From assembly GCA_028868735.1 (NCBI GenBank), contig JAGWTW010000023.1, positions 1 through 40,629 on the forward strand: 40,629 nt of DNA, read 5' to 3'. Below the pieces are notes generated by a model that made no database searches, was not told the DNA's origin, and was given only the letters and a program-made list of their open reading frames with translations. Source of the stretch: Hyphomicrobiales bacterium. GTDB lineage: Bacteria; Pseudomonadota; Alphaproteobacteria; Rhizobiales; Beijerinckiaceae. Positions 1-7,210 of the stretch are shown here, piece by piece. The first letter of the stretch is position 1; every line of letters starts with the position of its first letter. The translations under genes and the position numbers were made by a program.

Positions 1-582
1 GATCGTCAGCGCGAACGTGCCCTGCACTTCCTCGCAGGCGCGTACGCAGCGGTTGCACACGATGCACTTGGCGGGATCGTAGGAAAAATACGGGTTCGAC
101 TCGTCCTTGGAGTCCGAGAAATGGTTTTCGCCGGCGTAGCCGTAGCGCACCTCGCGCAGGCCGACCGCGCCCGCCATGTCCTGCAATTCGCAATCGCCGT
201 TGGCCGCGCAGGTCAGGCAGTCCAGCGGATGATCGGAAATATACAACTCCATTACGCCGCGGCGCAGCTTTGCGAGGCGGTCGGACTGCGTATGCACGAT
301 CATGCCCTGCTCGGCCGGCGTCGTGCAGGACGCGGGCGTTCCCTTGCGTCCCTCGATCTCGACCAGGCAGAGCCGGCACGACCCGAACGGCTCCAGCGAA
401 TCGGTCGCGCAGAGCTTCGGGATCTTCGTGCCGGCGCTCATGGCCGCCGCCATGACCGACGTCCCCTTCGGCACGCTCACCTCGACGCCGTCGACCGTCA
501 GCGTCACCTGCTCGTCCGACACGCGGATCGGCGTGCCGTAGTCGATTTCCTTGATGAGAACAGCCGCTTCGGTCGGGCTCAT
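1..582 (-). CDS. fdsA: NAD-dependent formate dehydrogenase alpha subunit, N-terminal part (cut by window edge)
   Basis: Only the first 194 codons are present; the gene runs off the left edge. FdsA is the molybdenum/tungsten catalytic subunit of the cytoplasmic NAD-linked formate dehydrogenase that oxidises formate to CO2. The visible part holds the NuoG-like iron-sulfur head: a [2Fe-2S] site with C58, C69, C72 and C86 (motif FGSCRLCLV), a His-ligated [4Fe-4S] site H118, C122, C125, C131 (HPLDCLTCAANGDC), and the beginning of a ferredoxin-type site C173, C176, C179, C183 (CIVCNRCVRAC). The ATG at 582 follows GGAG at the correct distance and lies 10 bases after the fdsB stop, so it is the third gene of fdsGBA. 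The molybdopterin domain is outside the window, so the catalytic Cys or Sec cannot be checked. Confidence 0.93.
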   Translation of the reverse strand, partial: MSPTEAAVLIKEIDYGTPIRVSDEQVTLTVDGVEVSVPKGTSVMAAAMSAGTKIPKLCATDSLEPFGSCRLCLVEIEGRKGTPASCTTPAEQGMIVHTQSDRLAKLRRGVMELYISDHPLDCLTCAANGDCELQDMAGAVGLREVRYGYAGENHFSDSKDESNPYFSYDPAKCIVCNRCVRACEEVQGTFALTI

Positions 583-592
583 CTGTCCGCTC

Positions 593-2155
593 CTATTCCG
601 CCGCCTGGCGCTGAGGCGCTCGACGGAAATCCTCGGGGAAGTGACGCAGCGCGCTCATGACGGGCATGGGCGTGAGGCCGCCCATGGCGCAGAGCGAGGC
701 GTCGGTCATCAATTTGTTGAGATCGTCGAGCACGACGAGATTCTTCTCGCGCTCGATTCCGGCGACGATACGGCCGACCGTCTCCGCGCCGCGCACCGCG
801 CCGATGCGGCAGGGCGTGCATTTGCCACAGCTTTCCTTCGCGCAGAATTCGAAGGCGAAGCGCGCCTGCGCCGCCATGTCGACCGTATCGTCGAACACCA
901 CGATCCCGCCGTGGCCGAGCATGGCGCCGATGGCGGCGAAAGCCTCGTAGTCGAGCGGAGCGTCAAGCTGGCTCGCCGGCAGATAGGCGCCGAGCGGACC
1001 GCCGACCTGCACGGCGCGGATCGGCCGGCCGGAGCGCGTGCCGCCGCCGAATCCTTCGATCACGTCGCGCAGCGTCGCGCCGAAGGCGAGTTCGACGAGG
1101 CCGCCGCGCTTCACATTGCCGGCGAGCTGGAACGGCAGCGTACCGCGCGAACGCCCGACGCCGTATTCGGCATAGGCCTGCGCGCCGTCTGCGACGATGG
1201 TCGGCACGGCGGCGAGCGAGAGCACGTTGTTGACGATGGTCGGCTTGCCGAACAGGCCTTCGAGCGCCGGCAGCGGGGGCTTGGCGCGCACAACGCCGCG
1301 TTTCCCCTCGAGGCTTTCGAGCAGCGAGGTTTCCTCGCCGCAGATGTAGGCGCCGGCGCCGAGCCGCGCTTCCATGTCGAAGGCGCGGCCGCAGCCCAGG
1401 ACGGACGCGCCGAGCACGCCCGCCTTGCGCGCGACGTCGATCGCGTCCGACATGGCGCGGAAGGCGTGCGGATATTCGGAGCGGATGTAGACGTATCCCT
1501 TCGTCGCGCCGACGGCGAGGCCGGCGATCGCCATGCCTTCGATCAGCAGGAAGGGATCGCCTTCCATCAGCATGCGGTCGGCGAAGGTGCCGCTGTCGCC
1601 CTCGTCCGCATTGCAGACGACGTATTTCTGAGGCGCCGCAGCATCCAGCACGGTCTTCCACTTGACGCCTGTCGGGAAGCCGGCGCCGCCGCGCCCGCGC
1701 AGGCCGGATTGCTTCACCGCCTCGACGATGTCGGCGCCGCTCATGCGCAACGCGCGTTCGAGCCCCCTGAGACCGCCATGCGCGCGATAGTCGGATAGCG
1801 AGAGCGGATCGATCGCGCCAACGCGCGCGAAGGTCACGCGCGACTGCCTGACCATCCAGTCCATCTTGTCGACTACGCCATGCGACAGCCTGTGCGCGCC
1901 GCCGCTCAGCAAGCCCGCATCGAGCAGGGAGGCAACGTCGCGCGGCGCAACCGGGCCGTAGGCGATGCGTCCCTGCGCCGTCTCGACTTCGACCAGGGGC
2001 TCGAGCCAGAGCATGCCGCGCGAACCCGTGCGCACGATCTCGACCGCAACGCCGCGCTCGTGCGTCGCGGCCACGAGCGCGCGGACGACCGCGTCTGCGC
2101 CGAGCGACGAAGCGGCGGCGTCCTTAGGAACGAAAACGCGAACCGGCGCGCTCAT
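593..2155 (-). CDS. fdsB: NAD-dependent formate dehydrogenase beta subunit (NuoF-like diaphorase)
   Basis: The 520-residue protein is the FMN/NADH-binding diaphorase subunit that passes electrons from the FdsA clusters to NAD+. It has an N-terminal thioredoxin-like part, a glycine-rich nucleotide site GLRGRGGAGFPTG near residue 155, the FMN-site segments ADEGDSGTFADR and GAYICGEETS, and a C-terminal [4Fe-4S] motif ESCGKCTPCR. This order is that of NuoF, HoxF and FdsB. The ATG at 2155 overlaps the fdsG stop by four bases (ATGA), implying translational coupling; an in-frame upstream extension into fdsG is arginine-rich and not credible. Complex I NuoF is excluded by the neighbours, because only a three-subunit FDH set with a LysR gene is present. 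Confidence 0.95.
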   Translation of the reverse strand: MSAPVRVFVPKDAAASSLGADAVVRALVAATHERGVAVEIVRTGSRGMLWLEPLVEVETAQGRIAYGPVAPRDVASLLDAGLLSGGAHRLSHGVVDKMDWMVRQSRVTFARVGAIDPLSLSDYRAHGGLRGLERALRMSGADIVEAVKQSGLRGRGGAGFPTGVKWKTVLDAAAPQKYVVCNADEGDSGTFADRMLMEGDPFLLIEGMAIAGLAVGATKGYVYIRSEYPHAFRAMSDAIDVARKAGVLGASVLGCGRAFDMEARLGAGAYICGEETSLLESLEGKRGVVRAKPPLPALEGLFGKPTIVNNVLSLAAVPTIVADGAQAYAEYGVGRSRGTLPFQLAGNVKRGGLVELAFGATLRDVIEGFGGGTRSGRPIRAVQVGGPLGAYLPASQLDAPLDYEAFAAIGAMLGHGGIVVFDDTVDMAAQARFAFEFCAKESCGKCTPCRIGAVRGAETVGRIVAGIEREKNLVVLDDLNKLMTDASLCAMGGLTPMPVMSALRHFPEDFRRAPQRQAAE

Positions 2156-2652
2156 GCGGAAGCTCCCGCGGCGACCTGCGCATCCTCGATCGAACCGCCG
2201 TCGCAGATTTTTGCGAGCCGGTCGGCGTCGAGCCGCGCGACGAGTTCGCCGTCGACGAGCGCCGCGGGGCCGAGCGCGCAATTGCCGAGACAATAGACCG
2301 TCTCGATCGTCAGCCTGTCGTTCGAGGTCTCGTCGGGCGCGAGCCCGTGGCGCGCGCGCAATTCCGTGATCAGTTGCTCACAGCCATTGGCCTGACAGGC
2401 CTCGGCGCGGCATATCTTGACGACACGGCGGCCGGCCGGCGCGCGGCGGAAATCGTGATAGAAGGCGATCGCGCCGAACACTTCGGCGCGGGAAATGTTG
2501 AGCGCGTCGGCGATCATTTCATCGGCGGCGGCGTCCACATAACCGAATTCGTCCTGCAAGGCGTGGAGGATCGGCAGAAGCGCGCCTTCGATCGGCGCCA
2601 GCCGCGCAATGATTTCACGCGCGTCTGCCTCGTTCCATCCGGCGACGGCCAT
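2152..2652 (-). CDS. fdsG: NAD-dependent formate dehydrogenase gamma subunit (NuoE-like)
   Basis: The 166-residue protein belongs to the NuoE/FdsG [2Fe-2S] thioredoxin-like family and works as an electron relay with FdsB. The cluster ligands are seen as C-x4-C in KICRAEACQANGC and as YCLGNC about 35 residues later. The ATG at 2652 is preceded by a strong GGAGGAA site. It is the first gene of fdsGBA. The 195-base gap upstream contains a perfect inverted repeat (2740-2758), the likely operator of the LysR regulator just upstream. Confidence 0.93.
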   Translation of the reverse strand: MAVAGWNEADAREIIARLAPIEGALLPILHALQDEFGYVDAAADEMIADALNISRAEVFGAIAFYHDFRRAPAGRRVVKICRAEACQANGCEQLITELRARHGLAPDETSNDRLTIETVYCLGNCALGPAALVDGELVARLDADRLAKICDGGSIEDAQVAAGASA

Positions 2653-2739
2653 ACTTCCTCCGCTCCCGCTGTTGCGACGGGTTAAAAGTCGACTGTTATG
2701 CCGCGCAGCGAAAACGGCAAATCGAAAATTTTAACTTTT

Positions 2740-2758
2740 TGATAGTCTATGACTATCA
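2740..2758. promoter_or_regulatory. Candidate LysR operator of fdsGBA
   Basis: A perfect 8-base inverted repeat, TGATAGTC-TAT-GACTATCA, lies 82 bases upstream of the fdsG start. It contains ATAG-N7-CTAT, the geometry of LysR-family recognition sites. The surroundings are AT-rich compared with the neighbouring genes. Binding by the adjacent LysR protein is inferred. Confidence 0.6.
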
Positions 2759-2834
2759 ATATTTTCTCGAATAGCTGAAATTTCAATGTTCTAGAGCCAG
2801 GGCGCAAGCAGTCATCGGCGCATTTGCTGCAATG

Positions 2835-2853
2835 CGATAGCCTGAAACTATCG
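2835..2853. promoter_or_regulatory. Second ATAG-N7-CTAT element at the lysR stop codon
   Basis: CGATAG-CCTGAAA-CTATCG repeats the ATAG-N7-CTAT geometry of the 2740-2758 element, centred 95 bases away and overlapping the lysR stop codon. It could be an auxiliary operator that allows looping, or simply a small hairpin at the end of lysR. No T-run follows on the minus strand, so it is not a typical terminator. Confidence 0.4.
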
Positions 2854-3759
2854 TCGCATGCCGCCTTCGATCGCGGTGTCAGGCACGAATTCCGTCATGG
2901 CGAACAGCGCGCGCGCGAGCGGCGGCGCCGGGTCGCGGTCGGCGACGATGAGCCCGATCGTGCGCGTTGTCGCGGGCTCTACCAGCGGCGCGGCGCGGGT
3001 GCCCGGCGGCAGGCCGAAAAAATCGACCAGCTGGCGCGAGACGATGCTGGCGATGCCGGGGATCGCGGCGTGCGTGCAGAGATTGAAGATCGAATTGGTC
3101 TCGATCGTCGGCGTCGGCGCATGGCCGACCGAGCGGAAGATGCCGTCGATGATCCGTCGGTTCTGCATGTCCGGCGTCAGCAGGCAGAGGTCGAGTTGCG
3201 CGGCGTCGGCCCATGTCATCGTCTTGGCGTGCGCATTGGCGCCGTCGTCGCGGAAGAGGACGACATAGGCTTCGTGATAGACGGGCTTCGGCTTCACGTT
3301 CGTGAGCGGCTCGTTGTCGAGGTAGGTGAGGCCGACGTCGAGTTCGAAATTGTCGATGCGCGACTGGATTTCCTGCGATGTCAGAGACAGGACGGTCAGC
3401 TTGACGCCGGGGTATTTGCGGGAGAACGGCGCGGTGATGTGCGCGACGAGCGGAAGCGCCGTCGGGATGGCGCCGAGCCGCAACGTGCCGCGCAGGCCGG
3501 ACCGCAGCTCCGCCACGCCCTCCTTCATCGCCTGCGCATCGGCGAGAATGCGCCGCGCATAGGCGAGCACGACCTCGCCCTCCTCCGTGAGGCCGATGAA
3601 ACGGCGTCCGCGCTTGACGATCATCACGCCGAGTTCGGTCTCCAGCTGCGCGATCGCGGCGGAGAGCGTCGGTTGCGAGATGGCGCAGGAATCCGCAGCG
3701 CGGCGAAAATGGCGTTCGCGCGCCAGCGCGTCGAGATAGACGAGCTGCTTGATGATCAC
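2848..3759 (-). CDS. LysR-family transcriptional regulator, probably of formate dehydrogenase
   Basis: The 303-residue LysR-type protein has an N-terminal winged helix (RHFRRAADSCAISQPTLSAA, about residues 18-37) and a periplasmic-binding-protein-like effector domain from about residue 90 to the end. I place the start at the GTG at 3759, because GGGAG lies nine bases upstream and the family usually begins with a few residues before the helix; a longer frame to 3822 adds a poor N-terminus. It lies on the same strand as fdsGBA, 195 bases upstream, and LysR genes (fdsR type) often accompany this operon. Two ATAG-N7-CTAT repeats in the gap fit this role. The effector is unknown from sequence. It could instead act on the divergent SDR gene at 3885. 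Confidence 0.85.
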   Translation of the reverse strand: MIIKQLVYLDALARERHFRRAADSCAISQPTLSAAIAQLETELGVMIVKRGRRFIGLTEEGEVVLAYARRILADAQAMKEGVAELRSGLRGTLRLGAIPTALPLVAHITAPFSRKYPGVKLTVLSLTSQEIQSRIDNFELDVGLTYLDNEPLTNVKPKPVYHEAYVVLFRDDGANAHAKTMTWADAAQLDLCLLTPDMQNRRIIDGIFRSVGHAPTPTIETNSIFNLCTHAAIPGIASIVSRQLVDFFGLPPGTRAAPLVEPATTRTIGLIVADRDPAPPLARALFAMTEFVPDTAIEGGMRR

Positions 3760-3884
3760 GCCGCAGGGCTCCCTCGCTTGTCCCTTGCATGGCGGCCATG
3801 CGCCTGATCGCAGTTTCGCCATGCGGTTTCTTGCTTATCATCCTGCGAAAGGCTTGGCTAAGCCGACAACAACGGGGACGAGGG

Positions 3885-4682
3885 ATGGCGACGACGGGAC
3901 AGAAGCCGCTCGCAGGGCGAACGGCGCTGGTGACGGGCGGAGGACGGGGCATCGGCCGCGCGATCGCGCTGGCGCTGGCAGAGGACGGCGCGAATGTCGC
4001 AATCGGCTACCGGCGCGACGAGGACGCCGCGCAGGAATCGGTCAAGGCGCTGTCGGCGCTCGGCGTGCGCGCGAAAGCCTATTCCGCCTCGATGGAATCG
4101 CACGAGCAGGTCGTCGCGATGGCGGATCGCGCAATCGCCGATTTCGGCTTCGTCGACATTCTCGTCAACAATGCGGGCATCGCGTCGCGCGGGCGCTCCG
4201 TGCTCGACACGGAGCCCGACGAGATCGCGCGGCTGCTGACTGTGCATGCGCAGGCGCCGCACTGGCTCGCGCGGCGCATCATTCCGTCGATGCGCACGCG
4301 CCCGCGCGGCGACATCATCATGATTTCCAGCGTCGCGACGCTGAAGATGGGCGCGAACGGCGCTCCCTACAACATGGCGAAAGCGGCCATGGAGGCGCTC
4401 GCCTATACGCTGGCCAAGGAAGAGCGCAAGCACGGAATTCACGTCAACGTGGTCGCGCCCGGACTTGTCGAGACCGACATGGGGATGCGGCTCGTGAAGG
4501 GCGCGGCCGGCATCGACGACATTCATTCGCTCGACCAGCATATGCCCTACGGGCGCGTATGCCAGCCGCAGGACATCGCCAACGCCGTGCGGTTCCTGTG
4601 CTCGCCCTACGCGGCCTACATCAACGGCGAGAAGATCAACGTGCACGGCGGCGGGCAGACCATTCCGGGCGTCGGCGGCTGA
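3885..4682 (+). CDS. Short-chain dehydrogenase/reductase (SDR)
   Basis: This 265-residue classical SDR has the cofactor motif TGGGRGIG (about residues 15-22), NNAG, and the catalytic Ser with Y162-x3-K166 (YNMAK); the C-terminus GGGQTIPG is family-typical. The ATG at 3885 is chosen because the homology begins shortly after it; an in-frame extension upstream lies in the lysR promoter gap. The crotonase gene begins 14 bases downstream, so the two are cotranscribed. In this setting it probably oxidises a hydroxyacyl-CoA or alicyclic alcohol made in anthranilate degradation, but the substrate cannot be read from the sequence. Confidence 0.85.
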   Translation: MATTGQKPLAGRTALVTGGGRGIGRAIALALAEDGANVAIGYRRDEDAAQESVKALSALGVRAKAYSASMESHEQVVAMADRAIADFGFVDILVNNAGIASRGRSVLDTEPDEIARLLTVHAQAPHWLARRIIPSMRTRPRGDIIMISSVATLKMGANGAPYNMAKAAMEALAYTLAKEERKHGIHVNVVAPGLVETDMGMRLVKGAAGIDDIHSLDQHMPYGRVCQPQDIANAVRFLCSPYAAYINGEKINVHGGGQTIPGVGG

Positions 4683-4696
4683 ACGGAGGATCCGAC

Positions 4697-5443
4697 ATGG
4701 AGCCGAGCGTCCAACGCCGGGATCGCGACGGGGCGGCGTTTCTCACGCTCAACCGTCCCGACAAGCTCAACGCCCTGACCGTCGCCATGTTCAGGGAATT
4801 GCGGGCGCATGTGGAGGCGATCGCAGCCGAGACCGACAGGATCGGCCTCGTCGTGCTGCGCGGCGCCGGCAAGTGCTTTTCGGCCGGGCACGATCTGAAG
4901 GACATCGCCGCCGGCGAAAAGCCGCCCAAGCCCTGGTTCCAGGGCGAGACGATCGAGGCGCTCGCCAATCTGCCGCAGCCGGTGATCTGCGCCGTACACG
5001 GCCATTGCTACACCGGCGCGCTCGAACTGGCGCTCGCGGGCGACCTGATCGTCGCGTCCTCGAACGCGAAATTCGCCGACACGCACGCGCGCTGGGCGCT
5101 GACGCCGGTGTGGGGGCTGAGCCAGCGGCTGCCGCGTCGCGTCGGCGCGGCCAAGGCGAAAGAAATGATGCTGACGTGCCGCGCCTATTCGGGCGCCGAG
5201 GCGGCGGCGATGGGACTCGCGAATTTCTGCTTTCCCGAGGAAAGTTTCGACCGCGATCTCGATGCGCTGTGCACGGAAATTCTGGCCAACTCCTGGTTCA
5301 GCCATCGCGCCAACAAGCGGCTCGTGGTCGACACCGACGGCCTGCCGCTGGCGGCCGGTCTCGCGCACGAAATCTACAAGGGCGAAGGACGCGGGCCGGA
5401 CATGGAAGAACGGATCGCGCGATTCACGAGCAAGACGAAGTGA
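4697..5443 (+). CDS. Crotonase-superfamily enoyl-CoA hydratase/isomerase
   Basis: This 248-residue crotonase-fold protein has an oxyanion-hole segment CFSAGHDL near residue 58 and the second half-site GALELALAGD. The first catalytic glutamate of classic enoyl-CoA hydratase is kept (GALEL), but the second falls in FADTHARWAL, where the usual FGQPE glutamate is replaced by His. It may therefore catalyse isomerisation, hydrolysis or ring opening instead of simple hydration. The ATG at 4697 follows GGAGG. It sits between an SDR and a cyclase-family hydrolase, upstream of the anthranilate-type module. The crotonase at 39643 has the same signature. Confidence 0.85.
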   Translation: MEPSVQRRDRDGAAFLTLNRPDKLNALTVAMFRELRAHVEAIAAETDRIGLVVLRGAGKCFSAGHDLKDIAAGEKPPKPWFQGETIEALANLPQPVICAVHGHCYTGALELALAGDLIVASSNAKFADTHARWALTPVWGLSQRLPRRVGAAKAKEMMLTCRAYSGAEAAAMGLANFCFPEESFDRDLDALCTEILANSWFSHRANKRLVVDTDGLPLAAGLAHEIYKGEGRGPDMEERIARFTSKTK

Positions 5444-5572
5444 TCGCATCGCCAGCACGTCTATCGGCCCGGGCGGCGCGGCCGCCGGCCGGGATCGGTC
5501 ATTCGTGACAATGGCGTTCGGCGACCGGCTCTGCGCTTCGCTTCAACCGGAATTATCAGGGAAGGAATGCAC

Positions 5573-6598
5573 ATGAGCGCGCAACGCTGGGTCAACAAGC
5601 CGGACGGGTCGAACTGGGGCCGCTTCGGCGCCGACGACCAGCGCGGCAAGATGAACCTGCTGACGCCCGCAAGACGCGTCGCCGCCGCGCGCGAGGTGAA
5701 GGAAGGGCTTGCGTTCACGCTCAGCCTGCCGCTCGACTATCCCGGCGGCAACGCGATCTTCGCGCATCGCAAACCGCCGAAGCTGCATTACGAGCAGCGC
5801 GCCGGCGCCGGCTTCAATTTCAACTTCAAGTTCTCGCACGTGTGCAACGAGTTCTGCGACGTCGTATGCGACGACGCGGTCATGCTCTATCTGCAATATT
5901 CGACGCAATGGGACGGGCTCTGTCATGTCGGGCAGATGTTCGACGCCGACGGCGACGGCGTTGCGGAGAAGGTCTATTACAACGGCTATCGCGGCGGCGT
6001 CGAAATCGTCGGACCGAACGAGGCGAGCGAAGGTTTCGGCGCGCATGCGCTCGGCATCGAGAATTTCGCGACCGCAGGCGTGCAGGGGCGCGGCGTGCTC
6101 GTCGATCTGCACCGCATCTACGGCCGCAAGCGGACCTTCGTCGGCTATGACGAATTGATGCGCGCGCTGGAGGGGCAGAAGGTCGGCGTCGAAGCCGGCG
6201 ACTTCCTGTGCCTCTACACCGGCTACGGCGACATGATCCTCGAAATGAACAAGCAGCCGGATGTGGAGAAGCTGCACAATTCCTGCGCCGCGCTGGACGG
6301 GCGCGACAAGAGGCTGCTGCAATGGATCACCGATTGCGATTGCGTCGCGATCTGCTCGGACGGGCTTGCCGTCGAGGTGTTTCCGGCACGGCCGGCGGAA
6401 GGCGATTCGTTTCCCGGCCTGCCGCTGCACAATCATTGCCTGTTCAAGCAGGGCGTGCATCTCGGCGAGCTCTGGTATTTCACCGAGCTCGCGCAATGGC
6501 TCGGCGCGCACGACCGCTGGCGCTTCCAGCTTACCGCGCCGCCCCTGCGCCTGCCGGGCGCCGTCGGGTCGCCGGCGACGCCGGTGGCTGTCGTCTGA
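5573..6598 (+). CDS. Cyclase-family (kynurenine formamidase-like) metal hydrolase
   Basis: This 341-residue protein belongs to the cyclase family that includes kynurenine formamidase and isatin hydrolase. The usual metal motif HxGTHxDxxxH is seen here as QYSTQWDGLCH: Asp and the last His are kept, both other His are Gln. This altered form occurs in a large uncharacterised subgroup. I choose the ATG at 5573, as GGAAGGA lies seven bases before it and nearly touches the alternative ATG at 5567. It may hydrolyse an N-acyl or lactam precursor of anthranilate, or a ring-opened CoA intermediate; both are inference. The 129-base gap from the crotonase allows a separate promoter. Confidence 0.78.
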   Translation: MSAQRWVNKPDGSNWGRFGADDQRGKMNLLTPARRVAAAREVKEGLAFTLSLPLDYPGGNAIFAHRKPPKLHYEQRAGAGFNFNFKFSHVCNEFCDVVCDDAVMLYLQYSTQWDGLCHVGQMFDADGDGVAEKVYYNGYRGGVEIVGPNEASEGFGAHALGIENFATAGVQGRGVLVDLHRIYGRKRTFVGYDELMRALEGQKVGVEAGDFLCLYTGYGDMILEMNKQPDVEKLHNSCAALDGRDKRLLQWITDCDCVAICSDGLAVEVFPARPAEGDSFPGLPLHNHCLFKQGVHLGELWYFTELAQWLGAHDRWRFQLTAPPLRLPGAVGSPATPVAVV

Positions 6599-6604
6599 AC
6601 CGCC

Positions 6605-7120
6605 TCAGCCTGCCGCGTTCTCGCGCGCGGATTTCTTCAGGCGCTCGAGATTGCCCATAAGCGCATCGATCGTCGCGGGATCGATCGACTGGAACAGCGC
6701 GAGGATGAACCGCTCGTTCTCCTTTGCGTAGGCCGCGAATTTCGTCATGCCGCTTTTCGACAGACGTACGATGAAGGCGCGGCGATCCTCGGGATCGACC
6801 TCCCGCAGAACGAGCCCCTCCTGCACCAGTCGCTCGACAAGGCCGGTCACGTTGCCGTTCGAGACCATCATGCGTTTGGACAATTCGCTGAGCCGCAAGC
6901 CGTCCTGCTCGCGATAGAGCTGCGCCATCAGGTCGAAGCGCGGCAGGGTGACATCGAACTTGTCCCGCAAGTTCCGCCGGATCTGGCTGGCGATCAGATT
7001 CGAGGTCGAAAGCAGCCGCAGCCAAAGGCGAAGCTCGCGCTTTCCGCCTTTCGGTTCGTTGCGAACGATCGCCTCGATGTCGATGATGTCCAGGTCGCTC
7101 AAAATCCCGCCTTGGCGCAT
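6605..7120 (-). CDS. MarR-family transcriptional regulator of the anthranilate-type module
   Basis: This 171-residue MarR protein has a winged helix-turn-helix core (LRLSELSKRMMVSNGNVTGL then EVDPEDRRAFIVRLSKSG, about residues 75-125) and long terminal helices for dimerisation. It is transcribed away from the monooxygenase gene at 7211. The 90-base gap carries a sigma-70-like promoter overlapped by an AT-rich inverted repeat (7150-7189). MarR proteins in aromatic-acid clusters (BadR, CouR, HbaR type) commonly respond to the aromatic acid or its CoA thioester, so de-repression by 2-aminobenzoyl-CoA or a similar ligand is the natural expectation. Confidence 0.88.
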   Translation of the reverse strand: MRQGGILSDLDIIDIEAIVRNEPKGGKRELRLWLRLLSTSNLIASQIRRNLRDKFDVTLPRFDLMAQLYREQDGLRLSELSKRMMVSNGNVTGLVERLVQEGLVLREVDPEDRRAFIVRLSKSGMTKFAAYAKENERFILALFQSIDPATIDALMGNLERLKKSARENAAG

Positions 7121-7149
7121 AGTCGCCGCGCCGGCGCACCGTAGACCGC

Positions 7150-7189
7150 TTGACAGGATGTTTCAAGTTTATATATTTTAAGTTTGAAA
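7150..7189 (+). promoter_or_regulatory. Promoter and candidate MarR operator for the monooxygenase operon
   Basis: TTGACA (7150-7155), a 16-base spacer and TATATT (7172-7177) form a good sigma-70-type promoter pointing to the gene at 7211. The imperfect inverted repeat TTTCAA...TTGAAA (7161-7189), with AAGTTT repeated inside, covers the spacer and -10. A repressor bound there would block the promoter. The MarR gene starts 30 bases upstream on the other strand. Confidence 0.6.
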
Positions 7190-7210
7190 TAATTGAAGCC
7201 GGAGGATCGG

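Noticed and set aside
593..2652. Complex I nuoE-nuoF-nuoG or a NAD-reducing hydrogenase diaphorase
   Set aside because: The order gamma-beta-alpha with tight overlaps, the FdsA-type N-terminus and the upstream LysR fit soluble formate dehydrogenase; no other Nuo or hydrogenase genes are present.
3760..3822. Longer N-terminus for the LysR regulator
   Set aside because: Residues before the GTG at 3759 do not look like a LysR start, and the ribosome site is placed for the GTG.
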